Positions 1 through 9,600 of a stretch of DNA of 64,000 bases are shown here, piece by piece. The translations under genes and the position numbers were made by a program. The notes under the pieces are model-generated. The model ran no database searches. It saw only the letters and a list, made by a program, of their open reading frames with translations, and was not told the origin of the DNA. The first letter of the stretch is position 1, and each line of letters opens with the position of its first letter. This DNA comes from Ferrimonas sp048263965 (GTDB lineage: Bacteria > Pseudomonadota > Gammaproteobacteria > Enterobacterales > Shewanellaceae), in contig NZ_JBLXDO010000005.1 in the NCBI RefSeq assembly GCF_048263965.1, positions 62,001 to 126,000 of the forward strand, written 5' to 3'.

Positions 1-1325
1 CGGTTCATGGTGACCTTATAGCGGGCAAAGCTGGGTGGCTTGCTGTTCTCACGAAGCATCACCACCAGGTTGATCTGATAACGACGCTCAACAGAGTCAC
101 TGCTGACCTTGCCGTCCGACTCCTTGTAGATCTTGGCCTTTCCCCGATCCAGATTTCGAGCGAAGGGGATCAAGCTGAAGTCGATCTGCTCCTGAATGGT
201 GGAATACCCCGCCAGGAACTCCTTCTGCGATATTCGTGAGCTGATGCCATAGTGCAGGATCTCGGCATCCACCTTATTTTGACTGTGGCGCCGCCTCAGG
301 ATCTCGCTCACCTTCTCCGGCAGCTCTTTCTTATTGATGAAATCGGCCCAGATCAGCTGGCGACCTATAACAGCCTGGCTGGTGGTGTCCCTCAGAATGC
401 GGCTCCATCTGGGCCGCCCCTTTTGAACCTTTCGCCACAAGGCATTACGAAGATCATCTTTGAAAATTTCGCGAAAAGCATAGATCACCGCCAGAGTCAG
501 AACCAGCGCCAGGGTTAAGCCACTCAACACCCCCTGGGCCTTGATGATCAATGTGGAGACAATCACCATAATCAAACCGGTGGCTATACCTGTGGTGAGC
601 TTCTTGAGACCGACACCCAGAGTTTTAAGCTCCTCTTTGAGCACCACCCCCTGCTGGAGCAAACGACGAAGCAACAGCATCTTATTGGAGATACGGTTTG
701 GATCGGCCTTGGTCTGTTCCGAGTTGTATCTCTTACCATCCCGGTACGCGCTCTCATCACGACACAAAGCCACCACTTGCTCAATCACATGGTTGTGTTC
801 ATTGGTTCTTGGCGCGTGAGACACCAGCTTGAGCAGTCGCTGTTCACAGAACCAGGAGAGATAGTTATCGGCGTTTTCGAAGTAGTGCTTCCACTTGGGC
901 TCACTGGGCTCGTTACGACGAAACTTTTTCAGAAGTTGCGCTGCGATGTCGCACAGTTCACTCAGTGCCGGATAGAACTGGTCGGCCTCTTTTGTCTGGG
1001 CCAACTCCTTGCTGTCGGTCTCGATGGCGATGGAAAACTGGTAGGCAAACAGGTTCAGATAGAGTCGAAACTCCTCGACGGTGCGCTTCTTAAGGCTGGC
1101 AAAGCGACCTTGCACCAGGGGCAGGTGCAGCTTCGAGGAGTAATAGGAGCGCCGTCCGGCAACTGAACTGTGGCAATACATGCCGGCATCCAGGTTTTGC
1201 GGATTGACGCCCATATCTTTGGGCAACATGAAATACAGATCGATGCGGCGATGATCACCATTTTTCATCTGGTGAAGGATCTTGAGGGACTGCGACTCCT
1301 CCCGCTTAACCACAATTTTTGACAC
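1..1325 (-). CDS. Unknown membrane protein, C-terminal end beyond the window
   Basis: An uninterrupted minus-strand frame runs from about position 1373 to the window edge, more than 440 codons, so this is a real gene truncated at its 3' end. I place the start at a GTG at 1325 because in-frame stops lie just upstream of 1370; the ATG at 1268 is an alternative. The first half is soluble and rich in Leu, Glu and Lys. A hydrophobic pair follows (around residues 275-325: first segment TGIATGLIMVIVSTLII, second LTLALVLTLAVIYAF), then a basic region with FARYKV near the window edge. This looks like a cytoplasmic domain, a two-helix hairpin and a second soluble domain. I recognise no family. A hairpin terminator lies upstream, so it is probably transcribed separately from the secreted-protein gene. 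Confidence 0.75.
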   Translation of the reverse strand, partial: MSKIVVKREESQSLKILHQMKNGDHRRIDLYFMLPKDMGVNPQNLDAGMYCHSSVAGRRSYYSSKLHLPLVQGRFASLKKRTVEEFRLYLNLFAYQFSIAIETDSKELAQTKEADQFYPALSELCDIAAQLLKKFRRNEPSEPKWKHYFENADNYLSWFCEQRLLKLVSHAPRTNEHNHVIEQVVALCRDESAYRDGKRYNSEQTKADPNRISNKMLLLRRLLQQGVVLKEELKTLGVGLKKLTTGIATGLIMVIVSTLIIKAQGVLSGLTLALVLTLAVIYAFREIFKDDLRNALWRKVQKGRPRWSRILRDTTSQAVIGRQLIWADFINKKELPEKVSEILRRRHSQNKVDAEILHYGISSRISQKEFLAGYSTIQEQIDFSLIPFARNLDRGKAKIYKESDGKVSSDSVERRYQINLVVMLRENSKPPSFARYKVTMN

Positions 1326-1491
1326 GGAATCTCTAAGCTTCTGAACAACAAAGGACGCATATCCTATTAGTTTAGCACTCTGTGTTCATTAACTTTTATC
1401 ACGTCCTTCGCCGGTTTCAGCCACGAAAAGCCGAGCATCAAGACCGGAAACGTCTCACCCTCCTGAATTGGAGGGCAAAAATCTGGTGAGC

Positions 1492-1517
1492 AAAAGCGCC
1501 GAGTGAACGGCGCTTTT
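1492..1517 (-). terminator. Rho-independent terminator after the secreted-protein gene
   Basis: A perfect 10-bp stem (AAAAGCGCCG / CGGCGCTTTT) closes a 6-nt loop about 65 nt after the minus-strand stop codon at 1583. The A/T base of the stem gives a U-run on either strand. A second, smaller hairpin (CCCTCC/GGAGGG) lies at 1458-1475. Apart from these the 1326-1582 gap shows nothing. Confidence 0.7.
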
Positions 1518-1582
1518 GAGGTTCCTACTAGGGCCGCCATGAACTGCCGGAGTAACTCAGCCCCCGGCTAGGGCGCCATATC

Positions 1583-3667
1583 CTACTGTCCTTTTGAACG
1601 CACCAGGGTTACATCAGACAGTTCAGCCACCACCTTTTCCTCTTTCAGCACAGAAGCTGTCCAGAGAATCAAACCGTGTTCTCCCGGACTGGTCCATCGG
1701 AAGTCATAAGTCTTGGTGCGGCCTGGCTCCAGCCCATCGATGAGCGCCGTGAACTGGGCAACCACCTCCCCACTCTCCTCACGAGTCCCGACAATGACTA
1801 GTTCGCCATATCCAGCCGCCAAAGCAGTATCCTCATTGCTTAATGTCGCGGCGATACGAACGTTATCCCTGTAAATGTTCACTTTCTCAGGAACATTAAG
1901 CTTGTCGATACTCAGACCATCAGGCAGGACCTCTACTGGACTCTCCTGATTAATCAGCAACTGCGCGGTAAACAGAGCGGTTGGTTTACGGTCTCCTTTA
2001 ATGTATACCGCCAGATCGAAATCCTCAGTCATGGGCAAGCCATTGGTTGAAACCGGGTACTCGACGCCCCCCTGAACGCTGACTACCCCAGGTTGAATCT
2101 CAACGCCCAGGTTATTGGCAACATCGACCCAGCCTTTGCTGCTGGCCAGGGGAGACACCCCATTATCAGGATCCCAGTCGAGCAGGTTGATGACCGTGGT
2201 AACCGGCGCTCCTACCTCGTAGCGGATGTTGTCATGGGTGTATGGAGGCACAGTACACTCTGCCTGAGGGATCTCCAGCCCAGGGATATCCTGACCAAAT
2301 TTGTTGGCTCTCAGCCGCCATCTGGGACCGGACACCAGTTCCAGGCCCTGCTGCACTATTTCGTTGGCGGTGAGTGGGTGCTCAAACCCTAGAAAATCAA
2401 ACCGCCCAGCGGACGCCTCGGCGCTGTTTACATAAGACCACTGGAAGGGATCACGATCGATGCTGGTGTAATACGCATTGGTGTAACCCTCACTCAGGTC
2501 GGTAGAGCGCCTTGTTTCTAACGGAGGAGAATCTCCTGCAGGCACCACGGTGCTTCCTGGCTTATGACGAAAATAGGTGCTCTCTAGGATAAAATCGCCA
2601 TCCCCTTCGAAACAATCCTTTGCGGAACGCCAGTTATCATCGCCATCCACCCAGTAAGAGGGCTTGCGCCCTGTGGCCGCTTCATTTTCAAGGTCTTCGG
2701 GTCGCAATTGGTCATTGGGGTTATTAGTAATCCAGTGTGTAACCACCAGCTTGGCACTCTCAATTGCGAAATCTGCTCCGGCGACCTTCCAGTCGGCAGG
2801 CAGTGGTATCCTGGCATAAAGACGAATATCGTTGGGCCGCTTGATCAACCCTCCCCAGCGATACAGCGCCTTACCGTCGTCTTTGACTGTGATGGAATAA
2901 TCGGAACTCACCGCAATGTCCCTATCCACCCTCAAGTTGTCATTAGGAGCCAACTGTGAGAAGTCGATCAAAGACGTCTCTTCACCGACAATAATATGTT
3001 CATCGTCGAGGCCAGCTAAAGCACAGGTCGATTCCTCTCCGGAGGGAAACGCAAGCACGCCCTGCTCTCCACTTTCGGGGTCGGCATGCAGGTAAGGTAC
3101 TGTTTCATGGCAAGTAAGAGAGTGCTCCATGACGGTATAGTGTTCCGTTGAGCATTTGACCGAGGTCCCTCCCAGTCCCTGACACCAAGTGCCTAATGGT
3201 GGCTTAACTTTATAAGTGTCAGTTTCCGCATTGGAGATCTTGACGCCGACAATCGCGTCACCTTCTGTGATATTGCCGATATAACCCTCGGCATAATCTC
3301 TTGGGGAAAGAGACTTGCCTTCGGCTCCGAGGAAATCCACCACATTAAAACCAAATTCGGTATCCACCGGGTACAGCGTAATGCTTTGCTTATCGACAAT
3401 GGGATAGACATGAGGCAGTCCCGTAGCAGGATCAATCTCATTTGGGCAACTGACACCGCCAGGCAACCCGCAAATCGCGGCAGGGTCCTGAGAAAACGTC
3501 CGTCCCTTGAAGTCGATAAGAAGATCATCTATGGAAAAAGTATGGATTGGTGAGGCATACGCAGCCGCAGGCTCTTGTCCATGGCCAGCCACCGAAAAGA
3601 GTGAACAATAGATCAGAAAAGCGATCGGTGCAGGCGCATAAAGGTGTTTCAACAGTGTGCTCATCAT
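1583..3667 (-). CDS. Large secreted protein of unknown function (694 aa)
   Basis: I chose the ATG at 3667 because an AGGGGG ribosome site precedes it and an export signal follows at once (a hydrophobic stretch with FLIYCSLFSV and an SVAGHGQ-type cleavage region). The upstream in-frame Met at 3754 would bury the signal. The mature protein is acidic, rich in Asp, Pro and Gly, has a few Cys residues in the first half, and ends in a beta-rich region (GELVIVGTREES, RTKTYDFRW, LILWTASVL) resembling an Ig-like or CARDB-type domain, consistent with an extracellular or surface protein. I recognise no catalytic motif. It faces a Crp/Fnr regulator across a 270-bp intergenic region, which hints at shared control. 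A terminator hairpin follows. Confidence 0.85.
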   Translation of the reverse strand: MMSTLLKHLYAPAPIAFLIYCSLFSVAGHGQEPAAAYASPIHTFSIDDLLIDFKGRTFSQDPAAICGLPGGVSCPNEIDPATGLPHVYPIVDKQSITLYPVDTEFGFNVVDFLGAEGKSLSPRDYAEGYIGNITEGDAIVGVKISNAETDTYKVKPPLGTWCQGLGGTSVKCSTEHYTVMEHSLTCHETVPYLHADPESGEQGVLAFPSGEESTCALAGLDDEHIIVGEETSLIDFSQLAPNDNLRVDRDIAVSSDYSITVKDDGKALYRWGGLIKRPNDIRLYARIPLPADWKVAGADFAIESAKLVVTHWITNNPNDQLRPEDLENEAATGRKPSYWVDGDDNWRSAKDCFEGDGDFILESTYFRHKPGSTVVPAGDSPPLETRRSTDLSEGYTNAYYTSIDRDPFQWSYVNSAEASAGRFDFLGFEHPLTANEIVQQGLELVSGPRWRLRANKFGQDIPGLEIPQAECTVPPYTHDNIRYEVGAPVTTVINLLDWDPDNGVSPLASSKGWVDVANNLGVEIQPGVVSVQGGVEYPVSTNGLPMTEDFDLAVYIKGDRKPTALFTAQLLINQESPVEVLPDGLSIDKLNVPEKVNIYRDNVRIAATLSNEDTALAAGYGELVIVGTREESGEVVAQFTALIDGLEPGRTKTYDFRWTSPGEHGLILWTASVLKEEKVVAELSDVTLVRSKGQ

Positions 3668-3869
3668 AACCCCCTGATGTTCTGACTTAGAAACTGGCCA
3701 CGGCAAAAATAAGGCGTAAGCCGGGCCTGAACGAAGAGGAGGAACAAAGCTCATTGAAAGTCTACACTTTCAACTAGATGCACAGGCACGGACACTCCCT
3801 CGCACCTATAGGGAGATTGCCCTCGTCTTTCGCATAACTAGATTTAAGAAAAGTTCAGGGAACGGCGGT

Positions 3870-3900
3870 TGATAATTCGCAATTTCGAGTTCAATTATCA
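3870..3900. promoter_or_regulatory. Inverted repeat TGATAATT-N15-AATTATCA in the divergent promoter region
   Basis: Perfect 8-bp arms at 3870-3877 and 3893-3900 sit about 40 bp before the Crp/Fnr start codon at 3939 and about 200 bp before the divergent secreted-protein gene. The 15-bp spacer is longer than a standard Crp/Fnr site (spacer 4-6), so this is not an ordinary FNR box. Autoregulation is possible but is inferred only from position. Confidence 0.4.
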
Positions 3901-3938
3901 CTGAACTGCAGCCGCAATCTGTGCCAGGGAACCCGATC

Positions 3939-4640
3939 ATGGAACGAAACAAACCCCAGCGAAGGCGGGGCCAAGCCAGACGCAGACTGGACAGGGTGGA
4001 GTGTGCCGACTGCCTGGTGCGCGAACGCCTGTTGTTTGCCGGGCTGGATGTAGAGTCCGATCGCTTTTTACTCTCTCCAATAGATCACTATCTACTGACC
4101 CCCGGCTACACCGTTTACCACCAGAATCAACGTGCCTCGGCTGTGTATTCCATCCGAAGTGGCAGCGTGAAGCTGTCATTGTACTCGTCAGAGTACGGTG
4201 AGAGGGTTGTCCGTTTGCTTGGAACTGGCTCAGCCATTGGACTGGAGGCACTACTCGAACAACAATACCAACACAGCGCGGTCGCCATTGGCTCAACCCA
4301 ACTCTGCCGTATTCCGGTTAGAACACTGCGTCACCTTGGAGCTCAGCAACCGGCCCTTTATAGCCGTTTGATGCTGCAATGGCAGGAACAAAGCCTTCTG
4401 GCTGACAAACATCACGCCAACCTGAATCATGGCCCTATAAAAAACCGTGTAATCAATCTTCTATACATTCTTGAATCCCTTGTTTCCGAGAAACAAGCCA
4501 CCTTTTATTTGCCGAGCAACCAGGACTGCGCCTCCCTGTTAGGAACAAGCGAGGAATCTGTAAGCCGCATAATGGCATCCCTCAAACGGCAAGGCATCAT
4601 TCGTAAAGCATCCGCACACAGGTGGAGTTTGAACTTGTAA
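3939..4640 (+). CDS. Crp/Fnr-family transcriptional regulator
   Basis: A 233-aa protein with the Crp/Fnr layout: a cyclic-nucleotide-binding-type beta barrel (GYTVYHQNQRASAVYSIRSG around residues 55-80), a long dimerisation helix, and a C-terminal winged helix with the recognition helix at LLGTSEESVSRIMASLKRQG. A CxxC pair (CADC) near the N-terminus is Fnr-like, but the four-Cys spacing of true FNR is not present, so oxygen sensing through an iron-sulfur cluster is not supported. I chose ATG 3939, with CAGGGAA 8 nt upstream, over the GTG at 3921. It is divergent from the secreted protein, and the inverted repeat just upstream could be its own operator. Confidence 0.88.
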   Translation: MERNKPQRRRGQARRRLDRVECADCLVRERLLFAGLDVESDRFLLSPIDHYLLTPGYTVYHQNQRASAVYSIRSGSVKLSLYSSEYGERVVRLLGTGSAIGLEALLEQQYQHSAVAIGSTQLCRIPVRTLRHLGAQQPALYSRLMLQWQEQSLLADKHHANLNHGPIKNRVINLLYILESLVSEKQATFYLPSNQDCASLLGTSEESVSRIMASLKRQGIIRKASAHRWSLNL

Positions 4641-4678
4641 TGATGCCTAAGCCTGAACATCTCAACAGGCTATTTCCC

Positions 4679-5143
4679 TCACAGCCAGCGCCTGACGTTT
4701 CTTCGGTAGATCTCAAACTGAGGGCCAAACAGTCCCTCCATCATTCGCTCCTCCGGACGGATCTGGAATCGATTCATGTAGAGCACAAAAGGGATGAGCA
4801 GCACCATGGCCAACAGGTGAGAAAGGAAGCAGGACCAGGCTGCCAGCCAGAGCAATAAGCCCAGGTACATGGGGTTGCGGCTGATCTGGTAGATGCCGGT
4901 GGTTACCAGGGTGGAGGCTTTCTCGGGTCGGGTGGGATCGACTGTGGTGTTATGTCGCTTGAAAGCGATGACGCCACTCAGGCCGACGACGGCACCAAGC
5001 AGCAAAAACAGTGCGGTAAGCTCGAGTCGGATAGTGTGGGGGAAGAGCTGTTCACCCAAAGGGATTTTGGCCACCAACCACATCAACAGGCCACTCAAAA
5101 AGGCGACAGCCACCGGCGGCAGCTTCAACTCCAACTTGTCCAT
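4679..5143 (-). CDS. Isoprenylcysteine carboxyl methyltransferase-like membrane protein
   Basis: A 154-aa protein with about four hydrophobic helices and the C-terminal signature of the ICMT/phospholipid N-methyltransferase superfamily: GIYQISRNPMYLG, then RPEERMMEGLFG and a final YRRNVRRWL. In the family this region binds S-adenosylmethionine at the membrane face. Bacterial members have no proven common substrate. It converges with the Crp/Fnr gene, 38 bp apart. Confidence 0.85.
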   Translation of the reverse strand: MDKLELKLPPVAVAFLSGLLMWLVAKIPLGEQLFPHTIRLELTALFLLLGAVVGLSGVIAFKRHNTTVDPTRPEKASTLVTTGIYQISRNPMYLGLLLWLAAWSCFLSHLLAMVLLIPFVLYMNRFQIRPEERMMEGLFGPQFEIYRRNVRRWL

Positions 5144-5275
5144 TCACACTCCCTGTGCGTACTGCGAGAGGCCGATATCCATACAGTATGGCCTCTGAGT
5201 TTCTTTTGCGGCACAGAGTAGCGAAAACCTGAACGGAAGTCGCGAAGTTTCCTCATTTTTTATGTGGGAATGAAT

Positions 5276-5605
5276 TCAGAGAGGGTTGACGCTGAGTTCG
5301 ACAGACAACCCAGCCACTTTCACAGAGGTGGGGGTGTCGGGGCCGACGGTCACGTTGGTGGAGAAGCGGTTGTGGTTGTAGTGCGCCTCTGTGGTGATCC
5401 TTACCATCCCGGAATCACCCACAGGGTCGGCCAACAGCGTCAGACTGTAGCCGCCCCCCAGAGTGAGTATTTCAGGCTCACCAGGCTTAAGGCTCAGGGA
5501 ATAATCCCCATAGTCAGAGGAGACCAACACCCGAGCACAATCCGGATTGTCGCTGGCAAACCCCAGCAGGGGGAGCAACAACAACACGGCCAGTAATCTG
5601 CGCAC
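5276..5605 (-). CDS. Small periplasmic protein of unknown function
   Basis: I chose the GTG at 5605 because GAGGGAG sits just upstream and the protein then opens with a clean signal peptide (VRRLLAVLLLLPLLGFAS). The mature part, about 90 residues, is beta-rich and ends in VKVAGLSVELSVNPL. A longer frame to 5641 exists but would put the signal 12 residues inside. I recognise no family. Confidence 0.65.
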   Translation of the reverse strand: MRRLLAVLLLLPLLGFASDNPDCARVLVSSDYGDYSLSLKPGEPEILTLGGGYSLTLLADPVGDSGMVRITTEAHYNHNRFSTNVTVGPDTPTSVKVAGLSVELSVNPL

Positions 5606-5720
5606 AGCTCCCTCTCCTGATGTAACAAACCTTGCTGACACCTTAACCGAATTAAATTCACATGCAAAACATTTGGGCTTATATCAAAGTCGTATTGCAG
5701 AAACTTGTCGGACTTAAAAA

Positions 5721-5749
5721 GAGAGGGGGAAGCCATGCCTCCCCCTCTC
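5721..5749 (-). terminator. Terminator after the MscS channel gene
   Basis: A 10-bp stem (GAGAGGGGGA / TCCCCCTCTC) lies 28 nt beyond the stop at 5777 and is followed on the minus strand by TTTTT (complement of AAAAA at 5716-5720), a classic Rho-independent terminator. Confidence 0.8.
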
Positions 5750-5776
5750 AAATCATCAACCCTTGCCTCTAACGGC

Positions 5777-6619
5777 TCATTTGTCCTTGTTCAGCAAAGT
5801 CACATGACGCTGAGGGAAGGGGATCTCAATGTCGTTGGCTTTGAGCGCCTTGAACAACGCCAGGTTGGTTTCAAACTTCGCCTGATAGAACTGCTCGCTG
5901 GGCACCCAGTACCGAACCCCAAGGGTGATGGCGCTGTCACCGAAACCGTCGATACCCACCTGTGGCGTCTGCGACTGATCCACCAGGGGACTGGCCGCCA
6001 ACACGTCCAGCAGAGCGCCAATCGCCTGTTCGGGATCCGCTCCGTAGGCGATACCGATTTCGGTCTCCACCAACAGGGTTTCAAAGGAGTTGTGCAGCAC
6101 CTCACCGACGATATGCTTGTTGGGCACCGAGATCTCCTGCCCCTCTTCGTTGGTGAGTATGGTCATCCCCAGTTGGATCTCTCTTACCACACCAAAGACA
6201 CCCTGAACGGTGATGGTGTTACCCACGACGAAGGGCCGGGTAACGATGATGGTCACACCGGCGGCGTAGTTGGAGAGCATTCCCTGCAATGCCAAGCCGG
6301 CACCCAGGCCGGCGGCACCTATGGTGGCCACCAGGGGCGTTACGCTGATCCCCAACTTGCCCAGGGCGATGATCCCAATCAGGACGATCACCAACACCTT
6401 GACGATGTTGGCCACAAAGGTCGCCAAGGTAATGTCTATCTCATGGCGGGTCATCAGCGCCAGCAGAGCGCGGGAGACCCGGCCTCCCAGCCAGATACCG
6501 ATGAAGAAGATCACCAGGGCGCCAAGGATCTGGAAGCTGTAGGTCACCAGGAACTCGGTCACCAATTGATAAACCATCTCCATCTGCGCCAATTCCTGGG
6601 TAAGGATGTTCTCATCCAT
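5777..6619 (-). CDS. mscS: Small-conductance mechanosensitive channel, MscS family
   Basis: A 280-aa protein of the length expected for a minimal MscS channel. Three N-terminal hydrophobic helices are followed by the pore helix with its Gly/Ala packing pattern (GAAGLGAGLALQGMLSNYAAG, around residues 100-120). Next come the beta domain (PFVVGNTITVQGVFGVV) and the carboxy-terminal cage. It should open under membrane tension to release solutes on osmotic downshock. Its start lies about 40 nt beyond the 3' end of sbcC, so the two may be co-transcribed. Confidence 0.92.
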   Translation of the reverse strand: MDENILTQELAQMEMVYQLVTEFLVTYSFQILGALVIFFIGIWLGGRVSRALLALMTRHEIDITLATFVANIVKVLVIVLIGIIALGKLGISVTPLVATIGAAGLGAGLALQGMLSNYAAGVTIIVTRPFVVGNTITVQGVFGVVREIQLGMTILTNEEGQEISVPNKHIVGEVLHNSFETLLVETEIGIAYGADPEQAIGALLDVLAASPLVDQSQTPQVGIDGFGDSAITLGVRYWVPSEQFYQAKFETNLALFKALKANDIEIPFPQRHVTLLNKDK

Positions 6620-6657
6620 AGTCTCTAACCTTCTCTATTTTTTGATTTAAATCCAGC

Positions 6658-9600
6658 TTAGTCCTGAAGCTCTACGGCGTCTTCCCGGGTCACCCTGAAG
6701 CGGGAGTCCAGCCGGCTGTACCCCAGGCCATTGACCTTGTTTACCTTGAGCTGCACCGGTATACGCTCTTTCATCGCCTCCACATGACTGATGACGCCAA
6801 TCATCTTGCCGCTGGCGTTCAGGGTGTCCAGGGCATCCAGTGCGGTGTCGAGGGTTTCACCGTCCAAAGTGCCGAAGCCCTCATCCAGGAACAGGGAGTC
6901 GATGCTAGTCTTGTGGCTGACCAGATCGGACAGGGCCAGCGCCAGGGCCAGGCTGACCAGGAAACTTTCGCCACCGGACAGCGTCCGGGTGTCTCGCACC
7001 GCATCGCCCTGCCAGGTATCAAGGATTTGCAGTGCCAGCTCATCGCCCGCTTTGCGTTTCAGCTGATAACGCCCATGGAGCCGGTCCAACTGACCATTGG
7101 CCAGGTGCACCAGGTGATCCAGGGTCAGCCCCTGGGCGAACTTGCGGAACTTATCCCCCTCTCTGGAGCCAATCAGGCCGCTGAGGTAAGCCCAATCGTC
7201 AAATTGGCTGCGGGCAGATTCAATCTCCTCCAGCAGTCCCTGCAGACCGGCACGTCGCTCGTTGTCACTGTCGAGCTGGCTCTTGATGGCCGCCATGGCA
7301 GCAATCAGCTCTCGAATTGACTCATTGGTGGCCTCCACCTGCTCAGTCAGGCTCTCCAAGGTGGCATCGTCAGCCAAAGCCTGAGGCCTGCCCTGCTGGT
7401 GGTTGCCCAAGGTCGTTACCGCCTGATCCACCAGAGCCTGGGCGCCGGCCTTCAGCCGCTCCAGCTCTGTCTTAAGTTCAATCAGCCGCTGCTTCTCCTC
7501 ATCGCTGAGCAGCGCTTCCTCAAGTTGAGTCTGACTGGCAAACACCGAGTGGGCCATCTCGTTCTGCAACAGTTTGCTGGACTGGGTCCAACGCTCAGTC
7601 AACTCGCGCTTGCTCTCCTCCAGTTGAGCCAGCTGCCCCTGAAGCGCGGCGCTCTCTTTCTCGGCCTCTCCCTGGTGGTTTCGGGCAACCTCCATCCTCT
7701 CGGTGGCCTGAACCAGAGCCTGCTCCAGGCGTTCACGTTCATCGCTGACGACCGCTGTGCCAAACAGCTCCTGACGACGGGCGCCAAGCTGGGTGCACTG
7801 CTCCTTAAGCTCGGTCCAGGCGCTTTGAGCACCCTGGTGCTCCAGTCCAGTCTGATGTTCGCGCTCGATAGCGCTCTGGTGCTGCTCCTTGAGCTGCACC
7901 TCCACCTGGCTGTGCTGGGCCAGGGTCTGCTGTGCCTGCTCCCACTGCTGTGCCTGAGCCTTGAGGCCGCCAAGCCAGCTGTCCACGTCACCGGAATCGG
8001 GCAGAGTCAGAGCCAGGGCCTCCAACTCGGGGCTCAGTGATTGAACCAGGGCATCACGGTTCTGGCAGAGCTCCTGACTGCGCGCCAGGGCGGTAGCCAG
8101 CCCCTGCTGAACCGATTCGGCCTCGGCGCTCAGCTGGCTGCTCTTAAGCTGCAACTGGTGGTTGCGCTCCTTCACCTTGGCCAGGGCCTCACTGGCCTGC
8201 TGACGGGCTGAGCTGGCCTGTTCCAGTTTCCCGACCTTGGCGTCCAGGTCAGCCCGGCGGGCGCGGCAGCTCTCCAGGTAGTTCTCCAGACGCTGGGCAT
8301 CGGCGATGTTGGGGGCCGTGGTGATCTTGAGAGCCACGCACTGCTCACCCCACTGGAGGGTTACCTTGGTGCGCTTCTCTTCCAACTGCTTGAGCTCGCC
8401 CGCTTTGATCTCCAACTGCTCTTTGACCAACTTTTGCTGTTCGCCCAGGCGGGTACCCTGCTCTTTCAGGGAGTCCACCTTCTCTTTGAGCGCGGTCAGG
8501 CGTTGCTCGGTCTCACTCAGGGCGATGCCCTGATAGGCGGTTACCGCCGGGTGTTCGGTAGAGCCACACAGAGGACAGGCCTCACCAGCCACCAACTTGG
8601 CGCGCTCCGCTTCCAGAGAGTGGATTTTACGTTCCTGCTCCAGCAGCTTTTCCACGTCTTTAAGCTGCTGGTGTTCGGTCTTGTACTGCTGGCGCTTCTC
8701 GGTAAGCTCCTTGCCGATGCGCTCCAGCTCCTGTGTCAATTTTTCTGACAACTTCTGTCGCTCACCAAGCTGCTCCTGGATCTCGGCGTATCGCTCGCTC
8801 AGGGACTTGAGCTTACTGCGCCCCTCCTGACCGGCATCCAGGCTGGCCAGCTTGGCTTTGAGCGCATCCGCTGGCTGCTGTGCCAGCGAGGACAAGTCAG
8901 AGTCCGCTTGGGACAACATCTGGTTAGCCGACGCCAACTCCGTCTCCGCCTGCTTAAGCTCCTGAGTCAGAGGCTCCCTGGTCAGAGACAGTTCGCTTAG
9001 GCGTTTTTGCCCCTGTTCCAGCTCAGGTGTCAGGCGGGCTATGCCCTGCTCCAGAGTGGCCAGTTGCTCCAGCCGGCTTTGCCACCCTGAGAGCTTCTGG
9101 CTGAGCTGGCCATGGTTGGCGTTACTGTCAAGATAGGCCTGAGCCTCAGAAAGCTGCGCCTGAGCCTCGGTCAGTGCTGTCTTGCGCCCTTCAAGCTGCT
9201 CTTTGGCCTCTTTCCAGGTCTGAGCTCGGGCCTGCATCGCCTCTTCGGCCGAAGTCAGCCCCTTGGCCAGCTGTTCCAGTTGGGTATCCAGGGGGATCAC
9301 CTGGTTGAACAGAGCCTCCCCTTCTACCTTGGCCAGTTGTGCCTTCTCTTTATCGGCGCTGGCCTCGGCGTGCTGCTGCTGTGCCTGCTGCTGACGCTCG
9401 GCGCACTGAGCTTTGGCATCAGCCAGTTCCGCCAGCTGGTCACGACAACGAGCCAACTGCTTTTCCGCATCCTGCACTTCGGTTAATCGTGGCCTCAGTC
9501 GTTCCGCCGGCTCACTGCGAGTCAGCCTTGCCAGCTTCTCCTGCTGACGCTCAAACTCCTCGGCAGCCTGGGCCTGTTTCTGTTTGGCCTCATCAATTGC

